From JAJEFO01 sp022819605 (GTDB taxonomy: Bacteria > Pseudomonadota > Alphaproteobacteria > Rhodobacterales > Rhodobacteraceae), in the NCBI GenBank assembly GCA_965221545.1, contig OZ244901.1, forward strand, positions 4,588,001 to 4,652,000: DNA of 64,000 bases, written 5' to 3'. Positions 35,581 to 44,425 of this stretch are shown here, piece by piece. The first letter of the stretch is position 1. Each line of letters starts with the position of its first letter. Both the position numbers and the translations under genes were made by a program. Under the pieces are notes generated by a model. The model saw nothing but the letters and a program-made list of their open reading frames with translations, was not told where the DNA came from and ran no database searches.

Positions 35581-38148
35581 TCATCGTTCGGTCAGCTTGA
35601 GCTCGATGCGGCGGTTCTGCGCCCGCGCGGCGTCGGAGTCCTCCGGGTTGACCGGCCGGAACTCGCTGAAGCCCGCCGCGGCCAGCCGCTCCGCCGGGAA
35701 GCCCAGCGTCCCGGTCATGTATTTCACCACCGACAGCGCGCGCCCCGCGCTGAGCTCCCAGTTGTCCGCGAACGCGCCCCCGTTCGTCACCGGCGCGTTG
35801 TCGGTGTGCCCGTCGACCCGCAGCACCCAGTCGAGGTTCGGCGGGATCTCGTCGGCCACCTCCACGAGGATCCCCGCGACCTCCGCGATCGAGGCCTGCC
35901 CTTCCGGCAGCAGGGTCGCGGAGCCGCTCTCGAACAGCACCTCGGACGGGAACAGGAACCGGTCGCCGACGATCCGCACGCCCTCCCGGTCGCCCAGCAC
36001 CCGCCGCAGCGTCCCGAAGAACTCCGAGCGGTAGGCGGCGAGGTCGACGACCTCCTCGCCCAGCGCCTCCTTCTCGCGCCGCAGGCGCTCCGCCTCCGCC
36101 GCCTCCAGCTCCGCGCGCTGCCTCTCCGCCTCCGCGCGCCGCCTCTGCTCCGCGGCGACCTGCGCCAGGGCCCGGTTGAGCCGGCTCCCCAGCTCCTGGA
36201 TCTGCACCCCGGCCTCCCTGTCCCGCTCCTCGGCGCTGTCCAGCAGCGCCGAGAGCTCGGCGAGCTGCTTGCGAAGCCCGGCCACCTGCGCGTTCAGCAG
36301 CGCGACCTCGCGCTGCGCCTTCGCCGAGATCTCCCGCTCTTCCGCGAGCCTCTCGTTCGCGGTCGCGAGAAGCAGCCGCTCGCGGTCCCGCGCGCTGAGC
36401 GCGCTCGCGCTCGCGTCCTCGGCGGCCAGCCTCGCCGCAAGGGCGGCGGCCAGCTTCTCGCGAAGTCCTTCCGCATCGGCCTCGGCGACCCGGAGCCGGT
36501 CCCCGGCCGCCGTTCCGGCCGCAAGGGCGGCCGCCAGCTCCGCGCGAAGTCCCTCCGCATCCGCCTCGGCGTCTCGGAGCCGGTCCCCAGCCGCCGTTCT
36601 GGCCGCAAGCGCGGCAGCCAGCCGCTCGCGAAGTCCCTCCGCATCCGCCTCCACGTCCCGGAGCCGGTCCCCGACCGCCGCTCCGGCCGCAAGGGCGGCC
36701 GCCAGCTCCTGTCGGAGCCCCTCCGCATAGGCCTCCGCATCCGCCTCCACATCCCGGAGCGTCGCCACGTCGCCCTGCAGCCGGTCCCGGTCCGCCGCCA
36801 GCCGGGCGGCCTCGGCCTGCGCGTCGTCCCGCTCGGCTTCGGCCTGCCCCAGCAGGCCCTCCGCGAGGTCGAGCTTCGCGATCACCTCGGCGAGCCTGGC
36901 GTCCAGCTCCGCCTCGACCGCGTTCGCCGCCGCCAGCAGGGTGAGCGTCTCCTCGGCCCTCTTCCGCTCCTCTTCGAGCCTGAGCGACAGCGCGGTCAGC
37001 TCGGCCTGCGAGTTCCTCAGCCTCTCGCGCAGCGCCTCCGCGATCGCCGCCTCCGCGAGCCGCGCGGCCTCCTTCGCGTCAAGTTCCGCACGCGCGCTCT
37101 CGGCCTGCGCCAGCAGCTCCCTGATGACCGCGGCATCGGCCTCGGCGACGCTTCGGGCCTTGCCCAGGTCGGACTGGACAAGGGCCAGCGCCGCCGCGGT
37201 CTCCGCCTCGGCGGCTTCCGACCGCTCGAGCGCCGCCAGCGAATCCGCCAGGGACGCGTCGCGCGCCTCGACGTCGGCCAGGGCGCGGGCCAGCAGCGCC
37301 GCCGTCTCCGCCTCGGTGACTTGCGACTGCTCAAGCGCTGCGTAGGCTTCCAGCAGGGACACGTCTCGCGCCTCGATGTCGGCCAGGGCACGGGCCAGCA
37401 GCGCCGCGGTCTCCGCTTCGGCGGCTTCCGACCGCCCGAGCGCCGCCAGGGCATCCGCCAGGGACGCGTCGCGTGCCTCGACGTCGGCCAGGGCACGAAC
37501 CAGCAGCGCCGCGGTCTCGGCTTCGGTGATTTCCGACTGCTCGAGCGCCGCGAGCGCTTGCGCCAGGGACACGTCGCGCTCCTCGACGTCGGCCAGGGCA
37601 CGGACCAGAAATGCCGCGGTCTCGGCATCCTCAATCCGCAGATCCTGGACACGAAGCACCTCGGCGTCTTGGAGCGCGACCTCCCGCTGGGTCTGGAACC
37701 GGTCAACGAGATTGGTGCCAGCCTCGAGAACGACAGTGCCGGGACTGCGGAATTCCGAAAACGGGCGTCCGCCCGGCAGCTGCAGGTCGAGCACGTTGAT
37801 TTCGACAGTCCAGCCGTCGTCGCCGTAGACCGCAACGGTGTTGCCGAATGCCGGCACGATCTCGCCTCTCTCCAGGAGCTTGCCGACCAGAAGATATCCG
37901 TCGCCTCGGCCGATCTCGTGATAGAACGCGACGGGAAGGGTCACGGATGCCGCGAATTCGCCGTAGTAGCTTGCACCGGGCCCGTCGCGTCGGAGCTCCT
38001 CGGTGGTGAGGGTAAGTTCAACGACCCTGAACCCGTCCCCGAGTTCGGACTCGACCAGGGCCCGGATGTCCGGGGCTTCATCGGGATTGGCCGTGGCCTG
38101 GAAGGTCGTCAGGAGAACGGCGATGAGCGGGGCCGACAGGTATCTCAT
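35581..38148 (-). CDS. OmpA-family envelope protein with long repeat-rich coiled coil
   Basis: Protein of 855 aa. A signal peptide (residues 1-20, ATA-N) precedes an N-terminal domain (about 21-165) of unknown family. Residues 175-314 are four 35-aa units of the AETAALLARALADVEARDASLAxALAAL type, and 464-576 about four 28-aa units of the GDRLRDVEADAEGLRERLAAALAA type; the whole 165-720 region is Ala/Glu/Arg/Leu-rich coiled coil. The C-terminal 120 residues form an OmpA/MotB peptidoglycan-binding domain (FESGSATLLPEGQ, VDGHTDN, NWELSAGRALSVVKYM, NRRIELKL). It probably spans the periplasm and grips peptidoglycan. Codon use is more biased to G/C than in neighbours. Confidence 0.85.
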   Translation of the reverse strand: MRYLSAPLIAVLLTTFQATANPDEAPDIRALVESELGDGFRVVELTLTTEELRRDGPGASYYGEFAASVTLPVAFYHEIGRGDGYLLVGKLLERGEIVPAFGNTVAVYGDDGWTVEINVLDLQLPGGRPFSEFRSPGTVVLEAGTNLVDRFQTQREVALQDAEVLRVQDLRIEDAETAAFLVRALADVEERDVSLAQALAALEQSEITEAETAALLVRALADVEARDASLADALAALGRSEAAEAETAALLARALADIEARDVSLLEAYAALEQSQVTEAETAALLARALADVEARDASLADSLAALERSEAAEAETAAALALVQSDLGKARSVAEADAAVIRELLAQAESARAELDAKEAARLAEAAIAEALRERLRNSQAELTALSLRLEEERKRAEETLTLLAAANAVEAELDARLAEVIAKLDLAEGLLGQAEAERDDAQAEAARLAADRDRLQGDVATLRDVEADAEAYAEGLRQELAAALAAGAAVGDRLRDVEADAEGLRERLAAALAARTAAGDRLRDAEADAEGLRAELAAALAAGTAAGDRLRVAEADAEGLREKLAAALAARLAAEDASASALSARDRERLLLATANERLAEEREISAKAQREVALLNAQVAGLRKQLAELSALLDSAEERDREAGVQIQELGSRLNRALAQVAAEQRRRAEAERQRAELEAAEAERLRREKEALGEEVVDLAAYRSEFFGTLRRVLGDREGVRIVGDRFLFPSEVLFESGSATLLPEGQASIAEVAGILVEVADEIPPNLDWVLRVDGHTDNAPVTNGGAFADNWELSAGRALSVVKYMTGTLGFPAERLAAAGFSEFRPVNPEDSDAARAQNRRIELKLTER
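36421..36759 (-). repeat. Tandem 84-bp coding repeat (about 4 units)
   Basis: Encodes residues about 464-576 of the OmpA-family protein, in 28-residue units with the pattern GDRLRDxEADAEGLRxxLAAALAAxTAA; the first unit carries a small insertion (AEAY). Four consecutive heptads per unit keep the coiled coil in register. Confidence 0.85.
37207..37626 (-). repeat. Tandem 105-bp coding repeat (4 units)
   Basis: Encodes residues 175-314 of the same protein as four 35-residue (five-heptad) units. Unit ends alternate EQSEITE, GRSEAAE, EQSQVTE, ERSEAAE, so the present array looks like a duplicated 210-bp dimer. Confidence 0.85.
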
Positions 38149-38247
38149 GGGGTCTGCGCTATGTCTGGGGGAACGGGATCAAGGCATATTTGGCCTCGAA
38201 TCCGAATGCAAGTTGGCGCATGGCTCTGGGCCTTCCCGCGAAGCCGG

Positions 38248-39315
38248 TCAATTTCCGGGGTAATGCGCGAAGAAGTCGAGCATCCCTGCGAGAACGTCCT
38301 CGATTGACGGGTCGTCGATGTCCTTGTGAAGCACCAGCCGGATCGCGCCGGTCGAGCCGCCGCCCACGACGACACCGCAACCGGCCATGTGCGCGCGGAA
38401 CGCGTCGTTCAGCCCGCCACGTGGCGTGAGGAAAACCATGTTGGTCGATTGTTCGACCATGCCCGCACCGGCCTCTTCCAGCATGGCGGCAAGGCGCGCC
38501 GCCTTGAGGTGATCCTCGGCAAGCCGCTCCACGTTGTGCTCGAGCGCGTAGAGGCCGGCTGCCGCCAGCACGCCTGACTGCCGCATGCCCCCTCCCAGCA
38601 TCTTGCGATACCTTCGCGCGCGCTCGATGAGGTCCGACGGCCCGGTCAGCACCGAGCCCGCAGGCGTTCCAAGGCCCTTTGAGAGGCAGAGCGAGACGGT
38701 GTCGACAAGATCGGACAGATCCTGCTCGGCGCAGCCGAGGGCCGTGACCGCGTTAAAGAAGCGCGCGCCGTCCAGATGGACCGAAAGGCCAGCGGAACGG
38801 GCTGCGTTGGCGGAGTCCGTGATGCGATCCAAGGGCACCGCCTTCCCGTTGTGCGTGTTCTCGAGCCCGACCAGGCGGCTCACAGGCATGTGGCTGTCGT
38901 CTGGCTTCACTTCTGCGGAGATTCTGTCAGGCGACAGGCCGCCGTCGGCCTCGACCTGTATCGAGCAGATGGCGATGCCGCCCAGAACCGAACTTCCGGC
39001 CGCCTCGTAGGCCGCAACATGATATCCGCGACCGACAATCACCTCCTCCCCGCGCCCGCAATGGGCAAGCAGCGCCGTCAGGTTGCCCATCGTTCCGCTG
39101 GAGACGAACAAGGCCGCATCTTTCCCCAACCGTTCGGCGATCCTCTCCTCGAGGCGATTTACGCTGGGGTCTTCGCCGTAGACATCGTCGCCGAGCTCGG
39201 CTTCGTACATCGCGCGGCGCATGCCCTCGTCCGGCTGGGTGACGGTGTCGCTTCGCAGGTCCACTCGCGGCGCATTCGAACCCGTGACCAGGGGAGTGCT
39301 CGTGTGATCGCTCAT
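38248..39315 (-). CDS. ltaE: Low-specificity L-threonine aldolase
   Basis: PLP enzyme cleaving L-threonine or L-allo-threonine to glycine and acetaldehyde. The 355-aa protein begins at ATG 39315. Visible are VDLRSDTVTQPDEGMRRAM, ELGDDVYGEDPSVNRLEE, LFVSSGTMGNLTALLAH, HLDGARFFNAV (PLP-binding Asp) and the lysine in SLCLSKGLGTPAGS. A longer in-frame ORF to 39540 lacks homology. The gene stands alone, with no obvious operon partner. Confidence 0.94.
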   Translation of the reverse strand: MSDHTSTPLVTGSNAPRVDLRSDTVTQPDEGMRRAMYEAELGDDVYGEDPSVNRLEERIAERLGKDAALFVSSGTMGNLTALLAHCGRGEEVIVGRGYHVAAYEAAGSSVLGGIAICSIQVEADGGLSPDRISAEVKPDDSHMPVSRLVGLENTHNGKAVPLDRITDSANAARSAGLSVHLDGARFFNAVTALGCAEQDLSDLVDTVSLCLSKGLGTPAGSVLTGPSDLIERARRYRKMLGGGMRQSGVLAAAGLYALEHNVERLAEDHLKAARLAAMLEEAGAGMVEQSTNMVFLTPRGGLNDAFRAHMAGCGVVVGGGSTGAIRLVLHKDIDDPSIEDVLAGMLDFFAHYPGN

Positions 39316-39564
39316 GAATCTTCCGGAGCCTGGTGCCGAGGGAGCACGCCGGGACCGGTCTCGGGCGAATGGTTGGGGTTGGGTAGAATGACGGTCTCCT
39401 TTCCTGTGCCGGTCAGCATGGATCTTCGGACTTCCGCCCAGTCCCGTCAGGGAGAAGGCGCCGACAAACCTGGGGGCGAATGCTGCAATTCTGGCTCCGT
39501 CAGGCGAATCCCACTGCGTCAGGTTTGTAGCGTCAAGCATCGGGAGTCCACTGGCTAGACGCGA

Positions 39565-41109
39565 TCAGAGGTTGTGGACTTCGCGCTCCGCGTTCCGCAT
39601 CGCGTGCGCCCTGTCAGGAATCTTGGCTTTCAGCCGGTCGACCGTGTGCTGATGCGTCGGGTCATCGAAGAGGTTCGTCATTTCGAGCGGGTCGGTTTCC
39701 AGGTCGTATAGTTCGCCCGCACCGGAAATCAGGTCGATCGTGATCCTGTGCCGGTCCGTGCGCAACGTGCGGAGCTTCAGTGCGACACCGCAGCGTTCCG
39801 GGCCGAGATCCCATTCGTTGTACGCAAATTCGCGCCTTTCGCGGCCTTCGATCACGGGCACCAGCGAACGACTTTCGATTCCTTCGGGCCGGTCAACTCC
39901 GGCCCAGTCGTAGAAGGTGGCGGGCAAGTCCAGCGTGGAAACGGGATCGGCCATCCTGTGATCCCCCGGGATTCCGGGGCCACGCATGATCAGCCCGACG
40001 CGAAGCAGGCCGTCGTAGTGCGTGGGGCCCTTCAGGTACAGTCCGTGGTCTCCGAGGAGCTCCCCGTGATCGGCCGTGAAGATCACGATCGTGTTCTCGT
40101 CGAGTCCGGTTTCTCGCAGGGTGTCCAGAATGCGCCCGATCCCGTCGTCGATGAAGGAGATCATGCCGTAGTAGTTGGCCGTCATGGCTGCCAGCTGCTC
40201 GGCCGTCTGGGGCATTATGCGGGAGTATTCTTCCCGCAAGGTCTGAACCTGCGGGTTTTCTTCCAGGGGCTGGTTCTCCAATGCCGCCCTGTGCCACCAG
40301 GGACGACGATCCAGGTCGCGCCTGTGCGTGGGGCTGATGTCGACGGTGGCCGGGTCATACATTTCGGACCACGGTGCCGGGCAGTCGAATGGATGATGCG
40401 GGTCGGGATACGAAACCCATGCACAGAACGGCTGATCCGAGTTCGCAGACCGCAGAAACTCCTGCGCCTTCTCAGTGACCCATGTCGTCGAGTGCCATTC
40501 CGGCGGCAGGTCCGATGACCACGTCTGCGCCGCAACTGTTCCGTACCCCGCGTCCTTGCCGGTCCTGCTGTCTGTCGCCCAGCGCTTCCAGGCATCCTTG
40601 TGACCGTGAAACCAGCGTTCGAACTGGTGCCCGCCGGGAGGTCGTTCGCAGGGAAGAAGCGGGTGCCAGTGCCCGATAAGAAGAAGGTCCATGTGATCAA
40701 GGCCCATGTAGGGGCCATGCCAGTCTTCCGGAAAGCTGCGACTGTCCTTCCTGCTCTCGGGCGAGCCCCAACCGGTTGCCTTCGGATCGCTTCCGAAATG
40801 CGCCTTGCCGATCAGCCCGGTCATGTAGCCGTTATCCGACAAGACCCTGCCCCAGCCCCTTTCGCCGATCTCCGCGTCAAGGCTGATCCTGTTGTCCGTC
40901 ACGCCGTGCGTGAGGGGCAGCATGCCTGTCAGGATCGATGCGCGCGCCGGCTGGCAGAGGACGTTCGGCGTGATCGCGCAGTCAAAGCGCGTTCCCTCCC
41001 GGGCAAGGCGGTCGAGAGCCGGGGTCTTGATGTTCCGTTCCGCAAAGCCGAAGCAGTCCGGGCGATGCTGGTCGGACGTGATCAAGAGGATGTTCGGGCG
41101 CTTGGTCAT
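39565..41109 (-). CDS. Sulfatase, formylglycine (Cys) type, copy 1
   Basis: Type I sulfatase of 514 aa without a signal peptide, so cytoplasmic. MTKRPNILLITSDQHRPD supplies the first metal-binding Asp; Cys52 in NVLCQPARASILTG fits the CxPxR rule for conversion to formylglycine; FTADHGELLGDHGLYLKG gives further metal ligands. It overlaps the metallo-hydrolase gene upstream by ATGA and closes the leftward tctC-tctB-tctA-hydrolase-sulfatase run, so the transported substrate is probably linked to a sulfate ester. Phosphonate monoester hydrolase activity is an alternative in this family. No formylglycine-generating enzyme is in the window. Confidence 0.88.
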   Translation of the reverse strand: MTKRPNILLITSDQHRPDCFGFAERNIKTPALDRLAREGTRFDCAITPNVLCQPARASILTGMLPLTHGVTDNRISLDAEIGERGWGRVLSDNGYMTGLIGKAHFGSDPKATGWGSPESRKDSRSFPEDWHGPYMGLDHMDLLLIGHWHPLLPCERPPGGHQFERWFHGHKDAWKRWATDSRTGKDAGYGTVAAQTWSSDLPPEWHSTTWVTEKAQEFLRSANSDQPFCAWVSYPDPHHPFDCPAPWSEMYDPATVDISPTHRRDLDRRPWWHRAALENQPLEENPQVQTLREEYSRIMPQTAEQLAAMTANYYGMISFIDDGIGRILDTLRETGLDENTIVIFTADHGELLGDHGLYLKGPTHYDGLLRVGLIMRGPGIPGDHRMADPVSTLDLPATFYDWAGVDRPEGIESRSLVPVIEGRERREFAYNEWDLGPERCGVALKLRTLRTDRHRITIDLISGAGELYDLETDPLEMTNLFDDPTHQHTVDRLKAKIPDRAHAMRNAEREVHNL

Positions 41110-41957
41110 GGAACGATCTCCGCTAGGTCCTGGGCAATGCTGAAGCGGCCCGAATAGCATGCCGCCACTTCCTCTCGAACGCGGCTCAGGACTTCTTCTC
41201 GGTCGTGTTGCACGCGCCAGTGAGTCAGGACCAGGTGCTTGACGCCGGCACGCTCGGCAAGTTCTGCGGTTTCGAGATGGCCTGGACATGTGGCGGCAAA
41301 GTCCGGATCGGGCGCGGGCTCGTGGCTCAGCCGGTAGCACCAGTGGATCAGCAGGTCGGCTCCCTTGATCAACGTTTCCAGCTCGGCTGAATGACCGCTG
41401 TCCCCGGCGTATACGACCGACTTGCCGCCGGATTCGATGCGAAACCCGAGGCAGGTAAGATAAGGCTGCGCGTGCAGCACTTGGATTGCCCTCATGGTCC
41501 AGCCGTTCCCGTTGATCAGGAATGGCGGGTGCATTTCGGTCACCCTGGGCTCGGGCCACGGTCGTGGCAGGGCACCGCCCCGTGCCTGCCAGACCTTCTT
41601 GCTCTGGGGCAGCTCCGTTCGTGCCACAAGGTCAAAGGAAAGCGCGCCGTCCGTCCCGAAATACCTCCTTGTCACTTCCAGAAGGGGAGGCGGTCCCCAG
41701 ACGTCGAGGTTGTTGCCTCCGGAATCCCAACGTGCGTGAATCAGCCTCGCGTAATCCATCATGTGATCGGAATGGAGATGCGAGAAGACGAGATGCGTTA
41801 CGTCGCTTGGAGTTCGCCCGGACTGCAGCAGCCGGTCAAAGATGCCGCCGCCGCAGTCGAGCAGAAGCGTGTCTTCGCCTGCCTCGACAAGATATCCCGA
41901 AGAGGCGCGCGAGACATGGGCCTCCGGCGAGCCGGTGCCAAGAAGGGTGACTTTCAT
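41106..41957 (-). CDS. Metallo-beta-lactamase fold hydrolase (RNase Z-like subgroup)
   Basis: Protein of 283 aa from ATG 41957. Zinc ligands are in FSHLHSDHMMDY (HxHxDH), VYAGDSGHS and LTHWRVQHD. The LLGTGSPEAH start and SSGYLVEAGEDTLLLDCG are common to RNase Z/arylsulfatase-like MBL enzymes; the MBL fold also includes alkyl- and aryl-sulfatases, so it could be a second hydrolase for the same substrate. Starts and ends in ATGA overlaps with tctA and the sulfatase. Confidence 0.83.
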   Translation of the reverse strand: MKVTLLGTGSPEAHVSRASSGYLVEAGEDTLLLDCGGGIFDRLLQSGRTPSDVTHLVFSHLHSDHMMDYARLIHARWDSGGNNLDVWGPPPLLEVTRRYFGTDGALSFDLVARTELPQSKKVWQARGGALPRPWPEPRVTEMHPPFLINGNGWTMRAIQVLHAQPYLTCLGFRIESGGKSVVYAGDSGHSAELETLIKGADLLIHWCYRLSHEPAPDPDFAATCPGHLETAELAERAGVKHLVLTHWRVQHDREEVLSRVREEVAACYSGRFSIAQDLAEIVP

Positions 41958-43540
41958 CCAGACTCTCTCCTTCTGCGGACGGTGATCACGATGATGGCGG
42001 CCGCACCCGCCATGAAGGCGACGGCAATCCAGCTCGAGAACAGGAAGAACGGGTCGCCGCCCGTGGCCGAAAATGCTTGGCGGGCCGTGCATTCTAGCTG
42101 TCGCCCGAGCACGAACGCAATGACGAAAGGCAGGGGCGAGACGCCGAGCTTGATCATGAGATAGCCGAGCGCCCCGAAGAACAGGGCGAAGCCGATCATG
42201 GCCATGCTCGTCTGCTGGACGTACAGCGAGGCAAACGTCAGCAGCAGCACCACCGGCAGCAGGAACTGCTTCGGAATGCGTATCATGATGCCCATGCAGC
42301 GCATGAATACCCCGCCGACCGTCCAGTTTAGGACGCTGGCGATGACCATCGTGGAGAACAGGCCGAACGCGATTACGAGTTCCGGGTTTGCTTCCGACGT
42401 GAACCTGAAGACCCCCGGCCCCGGGTTGAAGCCTCCGATGCTGTCCGTCGCGAGGATCAGGAATACGGCGGCGGTGTTGCCGGGGATGCCGAGCGAAAGG
42501 ACCGGAATCAGGTTTGCTTCGGCGACCGAGGAGTTTGCCGCTTCCGTCGCCGCGATTCCCTGCATTGCGCCCTTGCCGAATTCCGGTTCGTCGGCTGCCT
42601 TGCGACGACGGTGGAATACGCGCCCCGACGCGTAGCCGAGCGTCGCGGCAAGAGTTGAGCCAATCCCGGGCAGTGCGCCAATCGCGGTTCCGATGACGGC
42701 CGAGCGCCCGATGTAAGGAGCGATCCGCCGGACGTCATTCCAGCGAAGGCGCCCGTCCCCTGACTGGGTCGTTGCCGTGATGGTTCCTGCCGCGGACTTC
42801 TCGCGCCAGAGCTTTTCGAGCTCGGAAAAGATTGAGCCGACGACCAGAACGCCAATGACAGCGGCGGTGATGGGAATTCCGTCTGCAAGCGCCGAGGCGC
42901 CCAACGAGAGACGCGGATGGAAGTCCTCGCCCGTGCCAATGTAGACGAAGAAGAGTCCGAGCGCGGCCGCCGCCAGCCCCTTTGCCGGACTGCGACCCAC
43001 AACGACGGCAATGAAGCTGAGCGAAAGAATGATCAGCGCGGTCTTTTCCGGCAGGTCAAGGTAGCGCTCGACAAGGATTGCAAGTGACGGCGCGAAGAAA
43101 AACAGGCAGATGTCCGAGAACGTGTCCCCGCTGACGGAAGAGAAGTGCGCGATCCTCAGGGCCTTCCGCGCCTGTCCGTTCCGGGTCATCGGATAGCCGT
43201 CAAGCGTCGTCATGTAGCTGTCGGGCGTACCGGGCGTGTTGAAGAGTATCGCCGGCACCGCGCCGCCGACGGTCGATCCCTTCATGATTCCGATCATGAA
43301 GCCCATCACGGGCAGCAGGGCGCTGGCGTTGAATCCGAAGATCGAGATCAGGATGGGCAGCGATATTGCCAGCGCAATGACCTGTCCGAGGCCCGGCGTG
43401 GCGCCAACGACGATGCCGGCGAAGAAGCCCGCCACGACCATCAGCACGGTTACGGATATCGGAATGCCGAAGAGCGCAAAGGCTTCCGGCCCTTGAAACA
43501 CGGCGAGGACGCCGGCGAGCACGTAGTCGAGAGCCGTCAT
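41954..43540 (-). CDS. tctA: Tripartite tricarboxylate transporter, large membrane subunit
   Basis: TctA of 528 aa with about 12 membrane helices. The conserved GVVIGATPGLG-type motif appears as GIVVGATPGLGQV near residue 45, with IPAxLxNTPGTP seen as VPAILFNTPGTPDSYMTTLDGYPM, a second-half GALPGIGSTLAATLGYASG and LIPVLSLGIPGNTAAVF. TTT systems import carboxylates using a periplasmic binding protein (TctC). Its ATG overlaps the tctB stop by one base and its stop overlaps the next gene by ATGA. Confidence 0.94.
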   Translation of the reverse strand: MTALDYVLAGVLAVFQGPEAFALFGIPISVTVLMVVAGFFAGIVVGATPGLGQVIALAISLPILISIFGFNASALLPVMGFMIGIMKGSTVGGAVPAILFNTPGTPDSYMTTLDGYPMTRNGQARKALRIAHFSSVSGDTFSDICLFFFAPSLAILVERYLDLPEKTALIILSLSFIAVVVGRSPAKGLAAAALGLFFVYIGTGEDFHPRLSLGASALADGIPITAAVIGVLVVGSIFSELEKLWREKSAAGTITATTQSGDGRLRWNDVRRIAPYIGRSAVIGTAIGALPGIGSTLAATLGYASGRVFHRRRKAADEPEFGKGAMQGIAATEAANSSVAEANLIPVLSLGIPGNTAAVFLILATDSIGGFNPGPGVFRFTSEANPELVIAFGLFSTMVIASVLNWTVGGVFMRCMGIMIRIPKQFLLPVVLLLTFASLYVQQTSMAMIGFALFFGALGYLMIKLGVSPLPFVIAFVLGRQLECTARQAFSATGGDPFFLFSSWIAVAFMAGAAAIIVITVRRRRESG

Positions 43541-44084
43541 CAGACGTCGCCGTTCGGTGGCAGGAGCAGGTCGTCGAAGGGCAGGTCATAGAGGGCGATG
43601 ATGAGCACCACAGCCACGATTCCGGCAAGCGCGGCACTTCGGCTGAAACGGCCCTCGACCACCGAGGAAGCGGCAGCAACGATGACGAACCCGCCCGAGG
43701 AAATCCGACATATTTCCAGGGAACGGTATCCCTGAGCAGGCGGTACTCGTCGTCGGCGAAGAGCGTGGTAGCCGTCGGCCCGGCCCACCGCATCAGCACC
43801 ATTCCGGCGAGCACGATCGCGATCATGGCCGAAAGGAACTTGACGTGATCCGGGTCGAGTTTCGGCTCGTCGCGCGATCTCGGCCCGAACAGCAGCAGGA
43901 GTCCCGCAACCGTCATGACCGTTGCCGCGAATGCCGGCGCGAGGGCGTCCCCGATGGTGAACTTGCCCCGCTTGATCTCATAGAGGCCGGTATCCGTGAC
44001 GGCGGGCAGCCAGAACAGGAGCAGCCCCGCCGCGAATGCCAGCAGGATCGCTGCGAGGACGGTGTCGGGATGAAGGCAGCGCAT
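43540..44084 (-). pseudogene. tctB: Tripartite tricarboxylate transporter small subunit, frameshifted
   Basis: The N-terminal part starts at ATG 44084 and reads four-helix TctB sequence to TVPWKYVGF; the C-terminal part (SGGFVIVAAASSVVEGRFS... ending LLLPPNGDV) continues one frame over and stops at 43540, exactly at the tctA start. The break lies at about 43696-43703. Adding one base after GGATTTCC would restore one 181-residue frame. Either a real single-base deletion inactivates the transporter, or it is a sequencing error. The remaining reading quality is high, so any inactivation is recent. Confidence 0.82.
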
Positions 44085-44175
44085 GGGGCTGCGACCGGAG
44101 CGGCGTGAATTCGCCCCGGAAGCTCGTTGATTCGGTTCGCGGCGTCCGCCATGAGCTTGCCCGCGCCCTCGTAGC

Positions 44176-44425
44176 CACTTGATTTATTCCGCAACGAGCG
44201 CAACTTCCGCACCCGCTGCCCGAAAACAGCCCAAGTTGCCGTGAAACGTGCATGGCACGAAGCCTGACACGCGAACGTCAATCAACGCGATGATCCGACG
44301 TGGATTTCGTCATTTCCCCGCGCCGCGACATGCATACTCGAGTCATTGGAACAAAGCAAGAATAAATGATCTTGTGAGGTCCTTGCTCGGGAAATGTTGC
44401 GTTGGTTGCTTGATCATGATGCAGC
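44176..44425 (-). repeat. 250-bp dispersed repeat, copy B
   Basis: Reverse complement of copy A (18371-18620), same length, about 15 mismatches. It fills most of the 329-base gap between tctC and tctB, and its GCTGCATCATGATC end runs into the last codons and the TGA stop of tctC. Its other end, GGAATAAATCAAGTG, stops about 90 bases before the tctB start. tctC and tctB are normally adjacent, so this copy looks inserted into the operon. Confidence 0.85.

Noticed and set aside
36421..37626. Regularly spaced repeats resembling a CRISPR array
   Set aside because: Units are contiguous without spacers, are multiples of 21 bases and encode a coiled coil in frame.
35806..38307. 833-codon plus-strand open frame opposite the OmpA-family gene
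   Set aside because: It is the complement shadow of a repetitive, G/C-biased coding region; the product is Arg/Gln/Leu low-complexity, and the minus-strand gene has signal peptide, repeats and an OmpA domain.
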